Of a stretch of DNA of 44,816 nt, positions 31,677 through 42,108 are shown one piece after another. The position numbers and the translations under genes are program-made. The stretch is from Phaeodactylum tricornutum CCAP 1055/1. Its lineage: Eukaryota > Bacillariophyta > Bacillariophyceae > Surirellales > Neidiaceae. The DNA lies in assembly GCF_000150955.2 (NCBI RefSeq), contig NW_002238014.1:28947-73762 (forward strand), given 5' to 3'. Within the stretch, counting starts at the first letter, position 1. Every line of letters begins with the position of its first letter. The notes under the pieces are model-generated. The model was not told the DNA's origin. It saw nothing but the letters and a program-made list of their open reading frames with translations, and searched no databases.

Positions 31677-32796
31677 GCAGTTGGCTTGATAGCTGTCCTG
31701 GTAGGATTTACCGGGTTCGTTCTGGCTCTTTTCATAGAAATTGAACGTAATCAATAGATCGCCAACCGCTTGTGCTATGTTTTTGTTCGCGACTTTGCTT
31801 GTTGACGACAACCGTGTAGTATCACTATGCAGTTCACTCTACTGTTGTTACCCTTGTTAGTATTGCAGATGAGATTTCCCCTTTCTGAGTCTGCTTACAA
31901 CATTAATGTACTTAGGATCCAAAAAGGCAATCAGCCTCGACACCGGGTCAAAACGCGTATCATTTCGAGCTTGCTGCTAACAGTAGTGGGCACCAAAAAA
32001 GGAAACAATGACCGTAACTTTTCCGCCAAGCTCTATGCTACTATAATACCTGTACTTTAGTAGAAAGGAATCGAGTCAAAGTTGATCGTAGATATTTGCT
32101 CGGATTTCCGGCTCCCCACTAGAACATGAGTTATCATAGCTACAACTCGTGATACCAATCACGAGTGTTTTTTAAGCAAGAATGCCAAAATCACACAACC
32201 CGCCATGGCGGACTCAGATGAAGATTTTATAGGGTTGGTAGAAACTTGTCCTGAAATGACCGTCAGTCATGTGTCCGTACTTCGGACTGATAAAGGAACA
32301 AACAGACGAACGTCTAACTGACGTTGAGTGGAAAATATAAAGTCCCAACTTTGATTGGTTGGGCCCAGTAGCACAAGCCAACATGACAATTGTTGAGTCC
32401 AAGGACAAACTTGATAGAAAGTCCGTGAGGTGCTATGTGTATTGAGGTTGTTGCTCCAGCTTTGCACAAGTCCACTTGCGCCACAAACAAGGCAATGTTG
32501 TTTGGGGAAGACATCAGCAGACCTGTTCACCGTACATGGAATTTTCAAATCTTACCCAATCTCGACTATTCCAGCTACAAGACGTGATAGCAACATCAGA
32601 GTCCTACCGCAAAGTGAATAATATCTTTTCTTCTTCTTGTTGAAACAGTATTTTACTAGGTTGCGGTTGTTTATTGTGAGAGAAAACAACCAACCAGGTG
32701 GATTGGCAGCGGCTACCTTGTGTGTGCACATGTTTTGTTTTATTCAGTAGTAGTGACATGCCGAGACCGCACGAATGCGGAGTCCAGCGGTGGTGG
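31677..32796. other. Spacer between plastid gene pair and duplicated array
   Basis: No firm gene. A hairpin CTCGTGA-taccaa-TCACGAG followed by a T6 run lies near 32147-32173. From about 32512 the sequence becomes the left end of the first array unit, homologous to 37009 and 44524 onwards. CTAACAGTA occurs at 31977-31985. Confidence 0.5.
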
Positions 32797-34078
32797 TTAT
32801 TGGGAATCCGGGTGAGGATGGTGCTGTAAGCGTTCCAAACGTCGCTTGACCCGGGCCAGCGTACGCAGCGTACGCCAGCGCTGTACATTGTACGACGATT
32901 GGTGCTCGGTCGGTGAGTGTGGTCGAGGATTGTGGGGACGGGTCTGGGCCTCGTCCAAAATACTCCACACTTCGCGTTCCAAATCCTGCGTGAGAATGTT
33001 GAGATCGTCGCAATGGTGTGGCGGCGTTAAGCAGGTCGTATCGTGATCCTCGTGGTGGCTGTTGTGACTGCCACTGGCAAGGCACAATCGATCAATCATG
33101 GTGTTGCTCCGACACGACGATTCCAAAATCTTGAGACATATTTGTGCGGTAACGTCTTCTTCGCGGAGGGCGGCGTGGGATTCGTCATCTTCGTCGGCAT
33201 CTTCGAGAATGGCCTTGGCGTACTTTTCCCATACCTGCGTGTAGCTCATACCGGTAACGTCGAATTGTCCGTAGCGTTGCCAGGTTCGTATTCCGTCGAG
33301 CATGTGACTTCCTATGCGGAGGGTAACGTAGGATCGTTCGCGGGCGTACAGTTTGGCGGCGACGCGGGCACGGTAGGCGAGAGGGGCTAAATCCTGGGCC
33401 TGCACGCCCATGGCGTGCAGTTCCAAGAGCGCCTTGGGCAGGAGCGTTTTGTACAAACGGCGCGTCCGGTCGGCGTCTAAATCTCCCCAGAAACCGTTGC
33501 GGTTGACTCCAAAAGTTGCCCGCAGGGCTTCCACGGACGCGTACTTGCTCGCCCAGTCGGCCTTGCGGCGTTGATAGGCGGGGTCACTGTCGATGGATGC
33601 GACGGTAGATTCGGTGCGGCTGCTGCTACTACTACTGGAAGGAAGAACGGTTTGCACCAAGTCTTCCCACGCGTTGTTACTATTGGTAGGAGCGGTGATT
33701 GAATCGTGCGGTGCCTTCTTGGCCAACGTGACGATCGCGGGATCCTGCAACGAAGGAGAACCGTGTTTCCAAGTCGACCCGTGTACCGTCCGACGCCGGT
33801 ATTTGCGTGTGGATCGGTGGTGTTGTAACGCCTGTACCGAGGGGGCATCTTCCCATACACTGCCTTGTTCGAGGAACTGCAAATGCGAGGGTGGCGGTGG
33901 CGGTACCAAACAAGACGCTTGCAAGGCCGAGCCCAACGAATTGCCGCAAGTGCTTGTAAATGATTTTGTGAAGGTTGAAGATGCCTGGCGAGTTCTCCGC
34001 CGACTGTGGTAACAAGAAGACGGTTCGTAGGGTCCGTGGGTCGATTGTCCGTCAATGGTTGTGCTCGTTTTTTTTCAT
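32512..34078. repeat. Segmental-duplication block A, copy 1
   Basis: Matches 37009-38404 (copy 2) and 44524-44816 (copy 3, cut by the window end) at near identity. The block opens with AGCAGACCTGTTCAC, includes the 3' flank of gene A, then gene A itself. In copies 2 and 3 it directly follows a GT gene; in copy 1 the GT part is missing, so the left junction near 32512 is a duplication breakpoint. Confidence 0.85.
32797..34078 (-). CDS. Gene A copy 1: unknown protein of the duplicated unit
   Basis: The frame is open from 34074 to the TAA at 32797-32799 (about 425 codons), but its upstream part has no in-frame ATG. The only nearby ATG (34078-34076) is followed by a run of 8 A (8 T on the plus strand, 34068-34075) that puts it out of frame by one base; a different run length would restore a start reading MKK-TSTTIDGQ. 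This could be a sequencing error in a homopolymer or a real lesion. The protein has a Ser/Thr-rich N-terminus with PPPPPS, a Ser7 run, a conserved-looking core (FWGDLDADRTRRLYKTLLPK, ALLELHAMGVQAQDLAPLAY, GMSYTQVWEKYAKAIL) and a His-rich tail. No known domain, signal peptide or membrane helix. Function unknown. Confidence 0.6.
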
Positions 34079-35623
34079 CGTTGTGACAATATCAGAACGT
34101 GACAGAAAATGTATCAAAAATTTCTAACACCTTTATTTGATTCCGATACGGCTCAAGAAAAAGAATGGAGAATATCAACAAATATATCCGATGTGATCAA
34201 GACTACTCGATATACATAGGAAAGCATTCGCGACCCAGCTTTGTTACTTAGGAAATCTAGAATCTGGCCCGATTAGTGATTTGCGGCCTCTTTAAGACCA
34301 TCGGATTAGTGAATTTCCTCATTTTAAAATAAGTGAACAGAACCCAAGAGAACATTCCCCCTCCTGAGGGGGGAGGAGGGGATGGCTGAAAAGCCCCAGA
34401 TATTCCGACTGAGATCTCGGGACACGACTGGCCTACGTCACACTCAGAAAGATGTTGTTTTGGTTGTTTCTGATTACCATAGTGTTATAAACAAAAACAT
34501 ATTTAGACCCCCAGCCAACCCGTCACAGTATGAATTTTGGCATCCTTTGAAAGCAAATTTTGGTTTTTCCTAAATATATGATCATCAAACCGGCTTGCGC
34601 TTCTGTTTTGAATAACAAGCCGGCCACTTCAAATACCAAAATAAACGCTCATGCGTTTACAACACAATATTCAGTGGTATCATTTTGCATAAGATTTGAC
34701 GGTATATAACGATGGAATTTTCTCGTCACGATGAAGGAAACTTACAGCAAGCGCAGTCAACAGATTCCCAATTGAGTCACAAACGGGACTCTATTTTGCC
34801 CCATCATGAGGGGGCAAAATGCTTTGGTACCCCAGAAATTTGCTAGTAATTGTCAGTGTAAAAACAAATGAACCTATTTCAATACAAAAATCAAATTAAA
34901 TGCATATCATCAATAATACTCTGTTTCTACTCACAGTCAACCTTTTCTTGAGTGCAGCAGAGTTTGGGCAGTGGAAGTTTTGGTTTTCTCCTTCATCCTG
35001 CAGAATAGGAAGGCTGTTGGGTACAACGGATAGGTTCACATTCATGGTGGCAGCGAAAGTCCAAAAATGAGCGAGGAACCAAATTCTGGGCGACGCGAGA
35101 TACATTTCGGTGTATCCGGGACTCAAACAATATATATAAAAAAGCGCAATTGTGTTTCATATGTCGGAGCGGGGATGAGGGGGCAAACGTCGGATCGTGC
35201 CCCCACATAGCTGTTCCAGTATTATGGATCTATTAGCATCCAAATCAGTGTATATTCATTTTAAGTATGTGGGTTAACAGAGGAAAGTAGTGCGGACTCA
35301 TAATTCGTCGTCCTTGGTAACCTTTGGTTCTTGGGATGTCCTTACCCCCTCAAGAGGGGGCAAAGTTGCTCGCTTGGGGTGATTGTAAAAGTGGTTGACA
35401 GTGGTGTTCGGACTACTGCTTCCGTGACTAGCAGCACGACTGATCACGTCGAGATCATACCAGGAGCTTGTAGTCCGACTGTTTGCACCGTGCCGTTTCG
35501 CCCGATCCACCTCATCACATTCAATTTGGTTGAGTCAGTGAGGGGCTCCCTTTCTTATCCCGGTCTACCAGGTATACACTTCCAAGGCTATTGATAAGGA
35601 ATCTACGCACTCATTTCGACAAC
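34079..35623. other. Spacer between unit 0 and GT copy 1 with hairpins and repeat
   Basis: About 1.3 kb of AT-rich sequence found only once between array units, then the GT upstream flank. It holds one copy of a 190-bp repeat (34579-34769), four G/C-rich palindromes or half-palindromes (34357-34373, 34793-34820, 35177-35187, 35345-35361) and, from about 35384, the block shared with the upstream region of GT copy 2. No gene recognised. Confidence 0.55.
34579..34769 (+). repeat. 190-bp dispersed repeat, forward copy
   Basis: Matches the reverse complement of 41915-42108. It begins ATGATCATCAA, contains a hairpin (CCGGCTTG...CAAGCCGG) and a TATATAA box-like stretch, and ends in the start of a reading frame (ATG near 34731, ...SQQIP). 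Likely the end of a transposable element of unidentified family. Confidence 0.75.
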
Positions 35624-36960
35624 ATGGCTCCAGAAAAGACCATTGGAAAGAAGAAAGTTCGCATTGTAGTCCTGCTTGCTGGAGTTTGCTTCATTTTTCT
35701 GCTTACTGTTAGTAGGAATTTTGCAATGACTTACTGTAAAAATGTCGACATGATTGACGTTCTGCAATCTTGTCAGCCATTGCAAGCTCGAACCATACAG
35801 CCAACGCGTAAGCCTCGACATCACCCAACACGTGCTGATTCAGTGCTGCGTGACTTTGCTTCAAATACTTCCGACAAGTCCTACTGCGATAGCAAGGATC
35901 CATACCGACACATACCTCTCAAACCCAATCAGCGCGTTATCCATCTAACTGGAAAAATGGGATACAACAACAAGTTTCAAAAGGATGTTGAAGACAGACA
36001 AAGGGAAGTGATCCAGAAGTTTCCCTGGCTACGGAATACCTCTGATGCCATCTCTCACTTCAAAGTTCCCGACCATTGGCTGAACTATGAACCGTACCAG
36101 GAACATTTGCAATTCCTGAAAGATCCGACACATGAATCTTCTACGGGTGGAGGCTGGTGGTTTTGGAAGCCGGCTGTGATCTTGGATGTCTTGAAGCAGC
36201 TGTCACCAGATGATGTGCTGGTTTATGCTGACTACGACCAGACCAATTGGTGGCCAGGCTTAGCAGTTTTTATCGAATACATGATTCAAAATCCAAATAT
36301 TGACTGGGCTCTAACACAAATGAAGTTTAATGAGAAGGATTATACAAAACAGGACGTATTTGAAGCATACTGTGGAAAACCGACAAAGGCGCTCCAGGAC
36401 TCTGGTCAATGGCGAGCCAATCTCCACATTTTCCGCCCTACTCCGCGTGTCATACAGTTTGTTAAAGAGTGGCAGCGAGCCACCGAAGACTACAGTGCAA
36501 TATCTGACACGGAATCTCTGATCCCAAATGCACCATCTTTTGTGGAGCATCGCCGGGATCAATCTCTTCTAAACTTGCTGCTCAAATGTTGGTTCACGTC
36601 AGATGAGGCAAAATATGTCAAAATGTTGGATCCTTGCAAAGGGCTATATTCGAACAGTAGGTCCAAAAAGACAGGGAAGCTTAACTTACACTTTGTCACG
36701 TTACCTTCCCTGAAAACTCCCGAGGAACTTACGCTGCTTGAAGAGCGCAGGCACAGCTTTTGGGCTTCCCACAACCGTACTGTTCCAAAAGCAGTGTACC
36801 AAACATAATCCCTAAAAATAAGCAACAACTTGTCTTGTCTTGCAAGCCAACTTGACAAGCCTGTGGCTTACAGTTGATGCTAGTGTACCTGTACACAATA
36901 GCAACATAGCAGAGGGTGAATGGGGAGATTGTCCGCAACCGCGCATAAGATAACGGAATT
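35384..36960. repeat. Segmental-duplication block GT, copy 1
   Basis: Homologous to 42909-44490. It starts at GTAAAAGTGGTTGACAG, includes about 240 bp of upstream sequence, the GT coding region and the 3' flank, and runs on without a break into block A copy 2. Confidence 0.85.
35624..36808 (+). CDS. Type II membrane glycosyltransferase-like protein, GT copy 1
   Basis: Single exon; the first true ATG at 35624 gives 394 residues. Layout: a short Lys-rich cytosolic tail (1-12), one signal-anchor helix (about 13-34), a variable stem (35-90), then a lumenal domain. Key blocks are GGGWWFWKPAVILDVL (175-190) and DDVLVYADYD (196-205), which resemble the xWxWKPxxILxxL...DxLxYxDxG segment of a widespread family of putative GT-A nucleotide-sugar transferases, with the acidic DxD-like site at 203-205. 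HRRDQSLLNLL (309-319) matches that family's RxDQS motif. N-glycosylation sequons occur at N81, N138 and N384. This suggests a Golgi sugar transferase; donor and acceptor are unknown. It converges on gene A copy 2, stop to stop distance 484 bp. Confidence 0.75.
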   Translation: MAPEKTIGKKKVRIVVLLAGVCFIFLLTVSRNFAMTYCKNVDMIDVLQSCQPLQARTIQPTRKPRHHPTRADSVLRDFASNTSDKSYCDSKDPYRHIPLKPNQRVIHLTGKMGYNNKFQKDVEDRQREVIQKFPWLRNTSDAISHFKVPDHWLNYEPYQEHLQFLKDPTHESSTGGGWWFWKPAVILDVLKQLSPDDVLVYADYDQTNWWPGLAVFIEYMIQNPNIDWALTQMKFNEKDYTKQDVFEAYCGKPTKALQDSGQWRANLHIFRPTPRVIQFVKEWQRATEDYSAISDTESLIPNAPSFVEHRRDQSLLNLLLKCWFTSDEAKYVKMLDPCKGLYSNSRSKKTGKLNLHFVTLPSLKTPEELTLLEERRHSFWASHNRTVPKAVYQT

Positions 36961-37292
36961 GCAAATTGCTCTGTACGTCGTCGTGAGTGCTATCAGTACC
37001 ATGCGGTATCTAGCAGACCTGTTCACTGTACGTGGAATTTTCAAATCTTACCCAATCTCGACTAATCCAGCTACAAGACGTGATAGCAACATCAGAGTCC
37101 TACAGCAAAGTGAATAATATCTTTTCTTCTTCTTGTTGAAACAGTATTTTACTAGGTTGCGGTTGTTTATTGTGAGAGAAAACAACCAACCAGGTGGATT
37201 GGCAGCGGCTACCTTGTGTGTGCACATGTTTTGTTTTATTCAGTAGTAGTGACATGCCGAGACCGCACGAATGCGGAGTCCAGCGGTGGTGG
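36809..37292. other. Convergent 3' flanks of GT copy 1 and gene A copy 2
   Basis: 484 bp between opposing stop codons. It contains the palindrome GTGTAC-CT-GTACAC near 36882 and the AGCAGACCTGTTCAC landmark at 37012. No gene. Confidence 0.55.
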
Positions 37293-38404
37293 TTATTGGG
37301 AATCCGGGTGAGGATGGTGCTGTAAGCGTTCCAAACGTCGCTTGACCCGGGCCAGCGTACGCAGCGTACGCCAGCGCTGTACATTGTACGACGGTTGGTG
37401 CTCGGTCGGTGAGTGTGGTCGAGGATCATGTGCACGGGTCTGGGCCTCGTCCAAAATACTCCAAACGTCGCGTTCCAAATCCTGCGTGAGAATGTTGAGA
37501 TCGTCGCAATGGTGTGGCGGCACTAAGCAGGTCGTATCGTGATCCTCGTGGTGGCTGTTGTGACTGCCACTGGCAAGGCACAATCGATCAATCATGGTGT
37601 TGCTCCGACACGACGATTCCAAAATCTTGAGACATATTTGTGCGGTAACGTCTTCTTCGCGGAGGGCGGCGTGGGATTCGTCATCTTCGTCGGCATCTTC
37701 GAGAATGGCCTTGGCGTACTTTTCCCATACCTGCGTGTAGCTCATACCGGTAACGTCGAATTGTCCGTAGCGTTGCCAGGTTCGTATTCCGTCGAGCATG
37801 TGACTTCCTATGCGGAGGGTAACGTAGGATCGTTCGCGGGCGTACAGTTTGGCGGCGACGCGGGCACGGTAGGCGAGAGGGGCTAAATCCTGGGCCTGCA
37901 CGCCCATGGCGTGCAGTTCCAAGAGTGCCTTGGGCAGGAGCGTTTTGTACAAACGGCGCGTCCGGTCGGCGTCTAAATCTCCCCAGAAACCGTTGCGGTT
38001 GACTCCAAAAGTTGCCCGCAGGGCTTCCACGGACGCGTACTTGCTCGCCCAGTCGGCCTTACGGCGTTGATAGGCGGGGTCACTGTCGATGGATGTGACG
38101 GTAGATTCGGTGCGGCTGCTGCTACTACTACTGGAAGGAAGAACGGTTTGCACCAAGTCTTCCCACGCGTTGTTACTATTGGTAGGAGCGGTGATTGAAT
38201 CGTGCGGTGCCTTCTTGACCAACGTGACGATCGCGGGATCCTGCAACGAAGGAGAACCGTGTTTCCAAGTCGACCCGTGTACCGTCCGACGCCGGTATTT
38301 GCGTGTGGATCGGTGGTGTTGTGACGCCTGTACCGAGGGGGCATCTTCCCATACACTGCCTTGTTCGAGGAACTGCAAATGCGAGGGTGGCGGTGGCGGT
38401 ACCA
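37009..38404. repeat. Segmental-duplication block A, copy 2 (ends at assembly gap)
   Basis: Near-identical to 32512-33905 of copy 1. The match runs up to the run of N at 38405, inside the polyproline part of gene A. Confidence 0.9.
37293..38404 (-). CDS. Gene A copy 2, 5' part lost in assembly gap
   Basis: The frame ends in TAA at 37293-37295 and is open back to the N run. About 370 codons are visible, from VPPPPPSHLQ to HPHPDSQ. Relative to copy 1 only about seven residues differ (for example QALQ/QASQ, TLAKK/TLVKK, LEREVW/LERDVW, QSSYN/QPSYN), all conservative in position and none in the FWGDLDADRTRRLY core. The open frame that appears to run through the N stretch into sequence beyond 38455 is an artefact of the gap. 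Whether this copy has a functional start is unknown. Confidence 0.65.
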
Positions 38405-38454
38405 NNNNNNNNNNNNNNNNNNNNNNNNNNNNNNNNNNNNNNNNNNNNNNNNNN
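38405..38454. other. Assembly gap (50 N)
   Basis: Fifty N in a row, probably a placeholder of unknown true length. It separates gene A copy 2 from retroelement sequence, so the junction is not observed. Confidence 0.98.
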
Positions 38455-39112
38455 AAGATTGCTACTGAAATGATACAAGGTCTACAATACAAGTTACGTA
38501 TGATGGGTATTCCTATTGACGGTCCAGCTAAAGTTCTTTGCGACAATATGTCGGTTGTATACAATACTACGGCACCAGAGTCAGTGTTGAAGAAGAAAAG
38601 TAACGCGATAGCGTATCATTTTGTACAAGAGAATGTTGCCATGAAAGTGATCAAGATTGCATATGAACCATCAGAGTCAAATTTAGCAGATATACTTATG
38701 AAGGTTCAAGCAGGTCCAGTGAGACAGGCTATCATACGAAGTATTTTATGGTGATTCAAGTAACAAGAAGGGTTTGCCGACTTTCCCGTTCTCAACAGGT
38801 TCAGTGTTGGAACAAATTACATTTGCATTATATTTGTCATTGCATGCAGTGTCAAAGTTATATTTTTATTTGGTTCCCTATTTTTCCCATTGTGGTTTTG
38901 AGGGGACACATTTCGCCAAGGTTATGTTCATGGTCTCAATGTGAGGGGACTAGAAAAACCCAACGGCAAGCATATTGGGGTTCTTTATTCCTTTATCTTG
39001 GGTGTATGCTTATAAGTCTTTGTTTTACGTCTTTTTATTGTATCTACAATCCTTTGGTCCCACAGACACGTTTTAGCCCGTTATTGTTGCAGTTTTCTAG
39101 ACTGGGTTGACA
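38455..39112 (+). mobile_element. Ty1/copia-type LTR retrotransposon fragment (3' end of pol and LTR)
   Basis: A fossil fragment. Positions 38455-38753 encode the C-terminal end of a copia-type RNase H region (NMSVVYNTTAP, HFVQENVAMKVIKI, ESNLADILMK). About 50 bp further a probable 3' LTR runs from TGTTGG (38805) to TTGACA (39112), about 308 bp with TG...CA ends. Everything upstream is lost in the assembly gap, so no second LTR is available for dating and no target-site duplication can be checked. Family: copia, of the kind called CoDi in diatoms. The element is incomplete in this window. Confidence 0.8.
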
Positions 39113-40855
39113 GTGAACTGATATCATTTACTGTTAACAGCTGTTCCTTTCTCTGGTTGGAATTTGGAATTTGAAATTCTCCTCACTGGAATTATTTTGA
39201 AAATTGGAGAAAACCTTAACCCACTTGTTACCATGACCACCACCAGAAGTAATACTTTTAGTGATATCTGATGTCACTTTCACATGATAAAAACAGACTG
39301 TTTGATGCTGAATATCTCCACACAAGATGTACTGCAAAGATCAATGACCTCACTGAAATCAGAAGAGAAACCACTACACATGCACCTTTCATGAGAGTCA
39401 CCAGAGAGCCTAGGAAGTTTCTTCTTTTCATCAACATGACGTGTCAATACAGTTCTTTGGAAGTGGGAAAGCTGTACCACTTCTTCCCGTTCCCTTGCTA
39501 CTGACAGGGAAGGGAAATCCCACGTCGGGCATTTTCTTGTCCCAAATTTTGGCCATCTGAAATTCTGCCTTGGTACCACCAATTGAACAGCATTATACAT
39601 TCAAATGCATCAATGAAGTTTATATGCGCAATGGGCTGGTATTTCAGAAAGCGCTGGATCCTTGGCTTTCTTTGCATTGGAAAGTGGCTACACTACGGCG
39701 TTGGCATGTATACTGACCGGAAGCCACCCACAATACGGCGATTCTGATGGATATGCCCGGACTAGACTCTTTATTGAGTTAAATTGCTGTCATTTGGGAT
39801 CAAATTTCGTTCCAATTGGCAAGCATCACACCCGCACCATAACCAAAGTGTACGGGAGCACCTCAATCAAAAGCTCACACAAGACATAGATTGTTGTTTC
39901 ACTGGAGTTGCCTGGTGGCAGGGCTGCTGACTACCCATTGACCACACAACAACTGCTGCGGCTACGCAATGAGCCGGGCCAAACCGTCACCACAGTAATG
40001 GACAGGATAGCCGCTTCTTGTCACGGTATAGTACCATGCAACATGTCTCCTAATGATGTCCGTCCTCTAGACGTCAACACGGTGAACGGTAGTTGGAGTG
40101 ATTATAAGGGAGAAGTGAGTCATATGGAAGTTTTCTCGGTCTTATTGCATGGAACCCCTAGATACAATGATGTCTTGTGCCTTGGAGAGAACGCAACTGA
40201 ACGTGTTGTGTTCTGACGGTGTTACGGTACACTTCCTTGCGGCATGTCCCTCCAACAGCTTCCACTTGGTCAGGAAAGTGTAAGTGTGAGCCAATCCGAT
40301 GGACGCAGCGTTTACATGTCTTGTATGGAGTTTGTGTTGGCCTTATTGCGCAAATCTACCATTTTTGAGTTACCCTGTTGTGATTTACCTCCTTGCAACA
40401 TGTCTTGTGGAAATTATTCACTAAACACGGATGCCTCAAGTGTGAATCAAAACTATGCACATGGAGTTAAGGAGGCACGCGCAGAAATGATGCCACAGCC
40501 TTATTTTGTGGCCACGTGGACTCACAATAATCGAAGCGTTTGTACAATTGCTATGTTTCTGGAGGCGCATGTGTTAAGTCTCTACTTGTCAGTTTACAAG
40601 ACCAAGATGAGTTGGGATACAAGTGGATACTAAGGAAATACGACTTAGACAACATAGGGGGCTATCACAAGACACATGGTGGGATTGAACAAGATCCTCT
40701 ACTAACTATAGGTATCAAGCCTGGGAATTATAGTTCCAAAGGTATATATACATGTGAAAGAAAGGTTGTCTATTGAGATTATGGAAGTTGTGGAAGATCA
40801 ATGATAAGCTGGCACTTTGTGGGATTGTTCATTGGAATGGACAACAGATTGACTA

Positions 40856-41100
40856 GTTTGTAGCATGAAATCTTCCACTCATTGTTTTAGAAATTCTTTG
40901 GTGCAAATATTGCATTATAGCATAGGTCCTTGCATCCGCTGTCTAACCCGTGGGGAGCGTTGTCAGCAAGTGAGTTTTACAGTCCCTAAGCTTGCTTAGG
41001 TGTATTGCAGGTTGTTCATCACAACGCCCACCTTCATTTACCACACACTGTCATAACAGCAATCCATCTTTGGTTGTGCTTTGGTAGTACTCCGTAACAG
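40856..41100. repeat. Degenerate 240-bp direct repeat, copy 1
   Basis: Aligns with 41338-41580 in the same orientation. Shared landmarks: AGTTTGTAGCA, TCATTGTTTTA, GCATAGGTCCTTG, TTTTACAGTCCCTAAG and TTAGGTGTATTGC. Confidence 0.7.
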
Positions 41101-41337
41101 ACGGTGGCAACGGAGTGGGACTGTCAATACTTATTGCCTGGCTAACAGATGTAAATGGATGCGCTCCATTTCCTGTGGCATGCATGTTCTGAAAGGTATT
41201 TCCGGTTCCGCTATAAGTATATGTGAGCGCGTGTCATGGTATAAGGATACTATGATGGAGGAAAGATATTTGTGTACATCTGAGTTTGTTCCTCAGGTTT
41301 TGTTGTACCTTGGCAAATTGGAGGAGCAACAAGAACT

Positions 41338-41580
41338 AGTTTGTAGCACCAATTCTTCAATCATTGTTTTATAAGTTCTTTGATCTGCACTGCTAGTTTA
41401 CGCATAGGTCCTTGTATCCAATGCCTAACCCAAGGGGAGCATCACCAACAAGTAGAATTTTACAGTCCCTAAGTCCCTTAGGTGTATTGCCAGTTGTTTG
41501 TAATAATGCCCTCTACTGTTTACCGGGCTCTGTTCCTAACAGCGCTTCTGTCCATATGGTGTACATTGGTGTATATCATA
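41338..41580. repeat. Degenerate 240-bp direct repeat, copy 2
   Basis: Second copy of the repeat at 40856-41100, offset about 480 bp. Divergence is considerable but the order of shared blocks is kept. Confidence 0.7.
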
Positions 41581-41914
41581 ACACTTCTGGCAAGTGACTT
41601 GTGTCAATCAATCAATCAATCAACTGCATCCACCATATGTGGCGCATTTCTGGTTGGTCTCTCACACTTAATCCTTCTCCCTCATCTGGTTTTGAATTTT
41701 TTGTTGTGTGCGTCGGCAGGTGGTTACATGATTGCGTGTGTGGCAAGCCCCGGGCGACTCTTTGCGGTTGTGGATTTTGTGTGGAGCAATACAGAAGTGA
41801 TTGAGGAGCATCAGGAGCGCTACAGGACTTGCATTGCAGTTTCATTCCGCCTTTTGGACAGTCTTGGACAACATTTCTGGGAGAGATGTGTTCTTGATAG
41901 TGCTGTAGCTCACA

Positions 41915-42108
41915 GGGAATCTGTTGACTATACTTACTGTTAGTTTCCTCCATTGTGACAAGAAAATCCCTTTGTTGTATACCGTCAAGTCTTATGTAAA
42001 ATGATACTGCTCAATATTGTGTTGTAAACGCATGATTGCGTTTTTTGGTATTTGAAGTGGCCGGCTTGTTATTCAAAACAGAAGCGCAAGCTGGGCTTGA
42101 TGATCATC
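41915..42108 (-). repeat. 190-bp dispersed repeat, reverse copy
   Basis: Reverse complement of 34579-34769. On the minus strand the repeat leads into an open frame of 113 codons from ATG at 41953 to 41612 (MEETNSKYSQQIPCELQ...), Cys- and Pro-containing, family not recognised. The forward copy has the matching leader and the first dozen codons only. Confidence 0.75.

Noticed and set aside
31203-31811. Minus-strand frame of 202 codons over the second small plastid gene
   Set aside because: Antisense of the spliced gene and its intron; it does not start with ATG in a sensible context.
31827-32060. 77-codon frame beginning with a hydrophobic, signal-like stretch
   Set aside because: True ATG, but no homologue recalled, no splice context and a composition like the surrounding spacer. 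Too weak to call a gene.
32147-32173. Hairpin followed by T6, considered as an intrinsic terminator
   Set aside because: Bacterial-type terminators are not expected in a nuclear genome and no gene ends here; kept only as a structural note.
33043-33390. Plus-strand frames inside gene A, repeated at 37539-37886
   Set aside because: They are conserved in both copies only because the DNA is duplicated; the minus-strand frame is far longer and has better protein-like composition.
38089-38754. Continuous frame across the N stretch linking gene A antisense to pol sequence
   Set aside because: Bridges 50 N of unknown content; not a real protein.
39600-40800. Possible transposase coding (piggyBac or similar) in the repeat-rich stretch
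   Set aside because: Tried frames on both strands; no conserved block could be matched with confidence, so no family is assigned.
40976-41475. TTTTACAGTCC as further copies of the TAACAGTAA motif
   Set aside because: Only ACAGT is shared; these belong to the 240-bp repeat pair.
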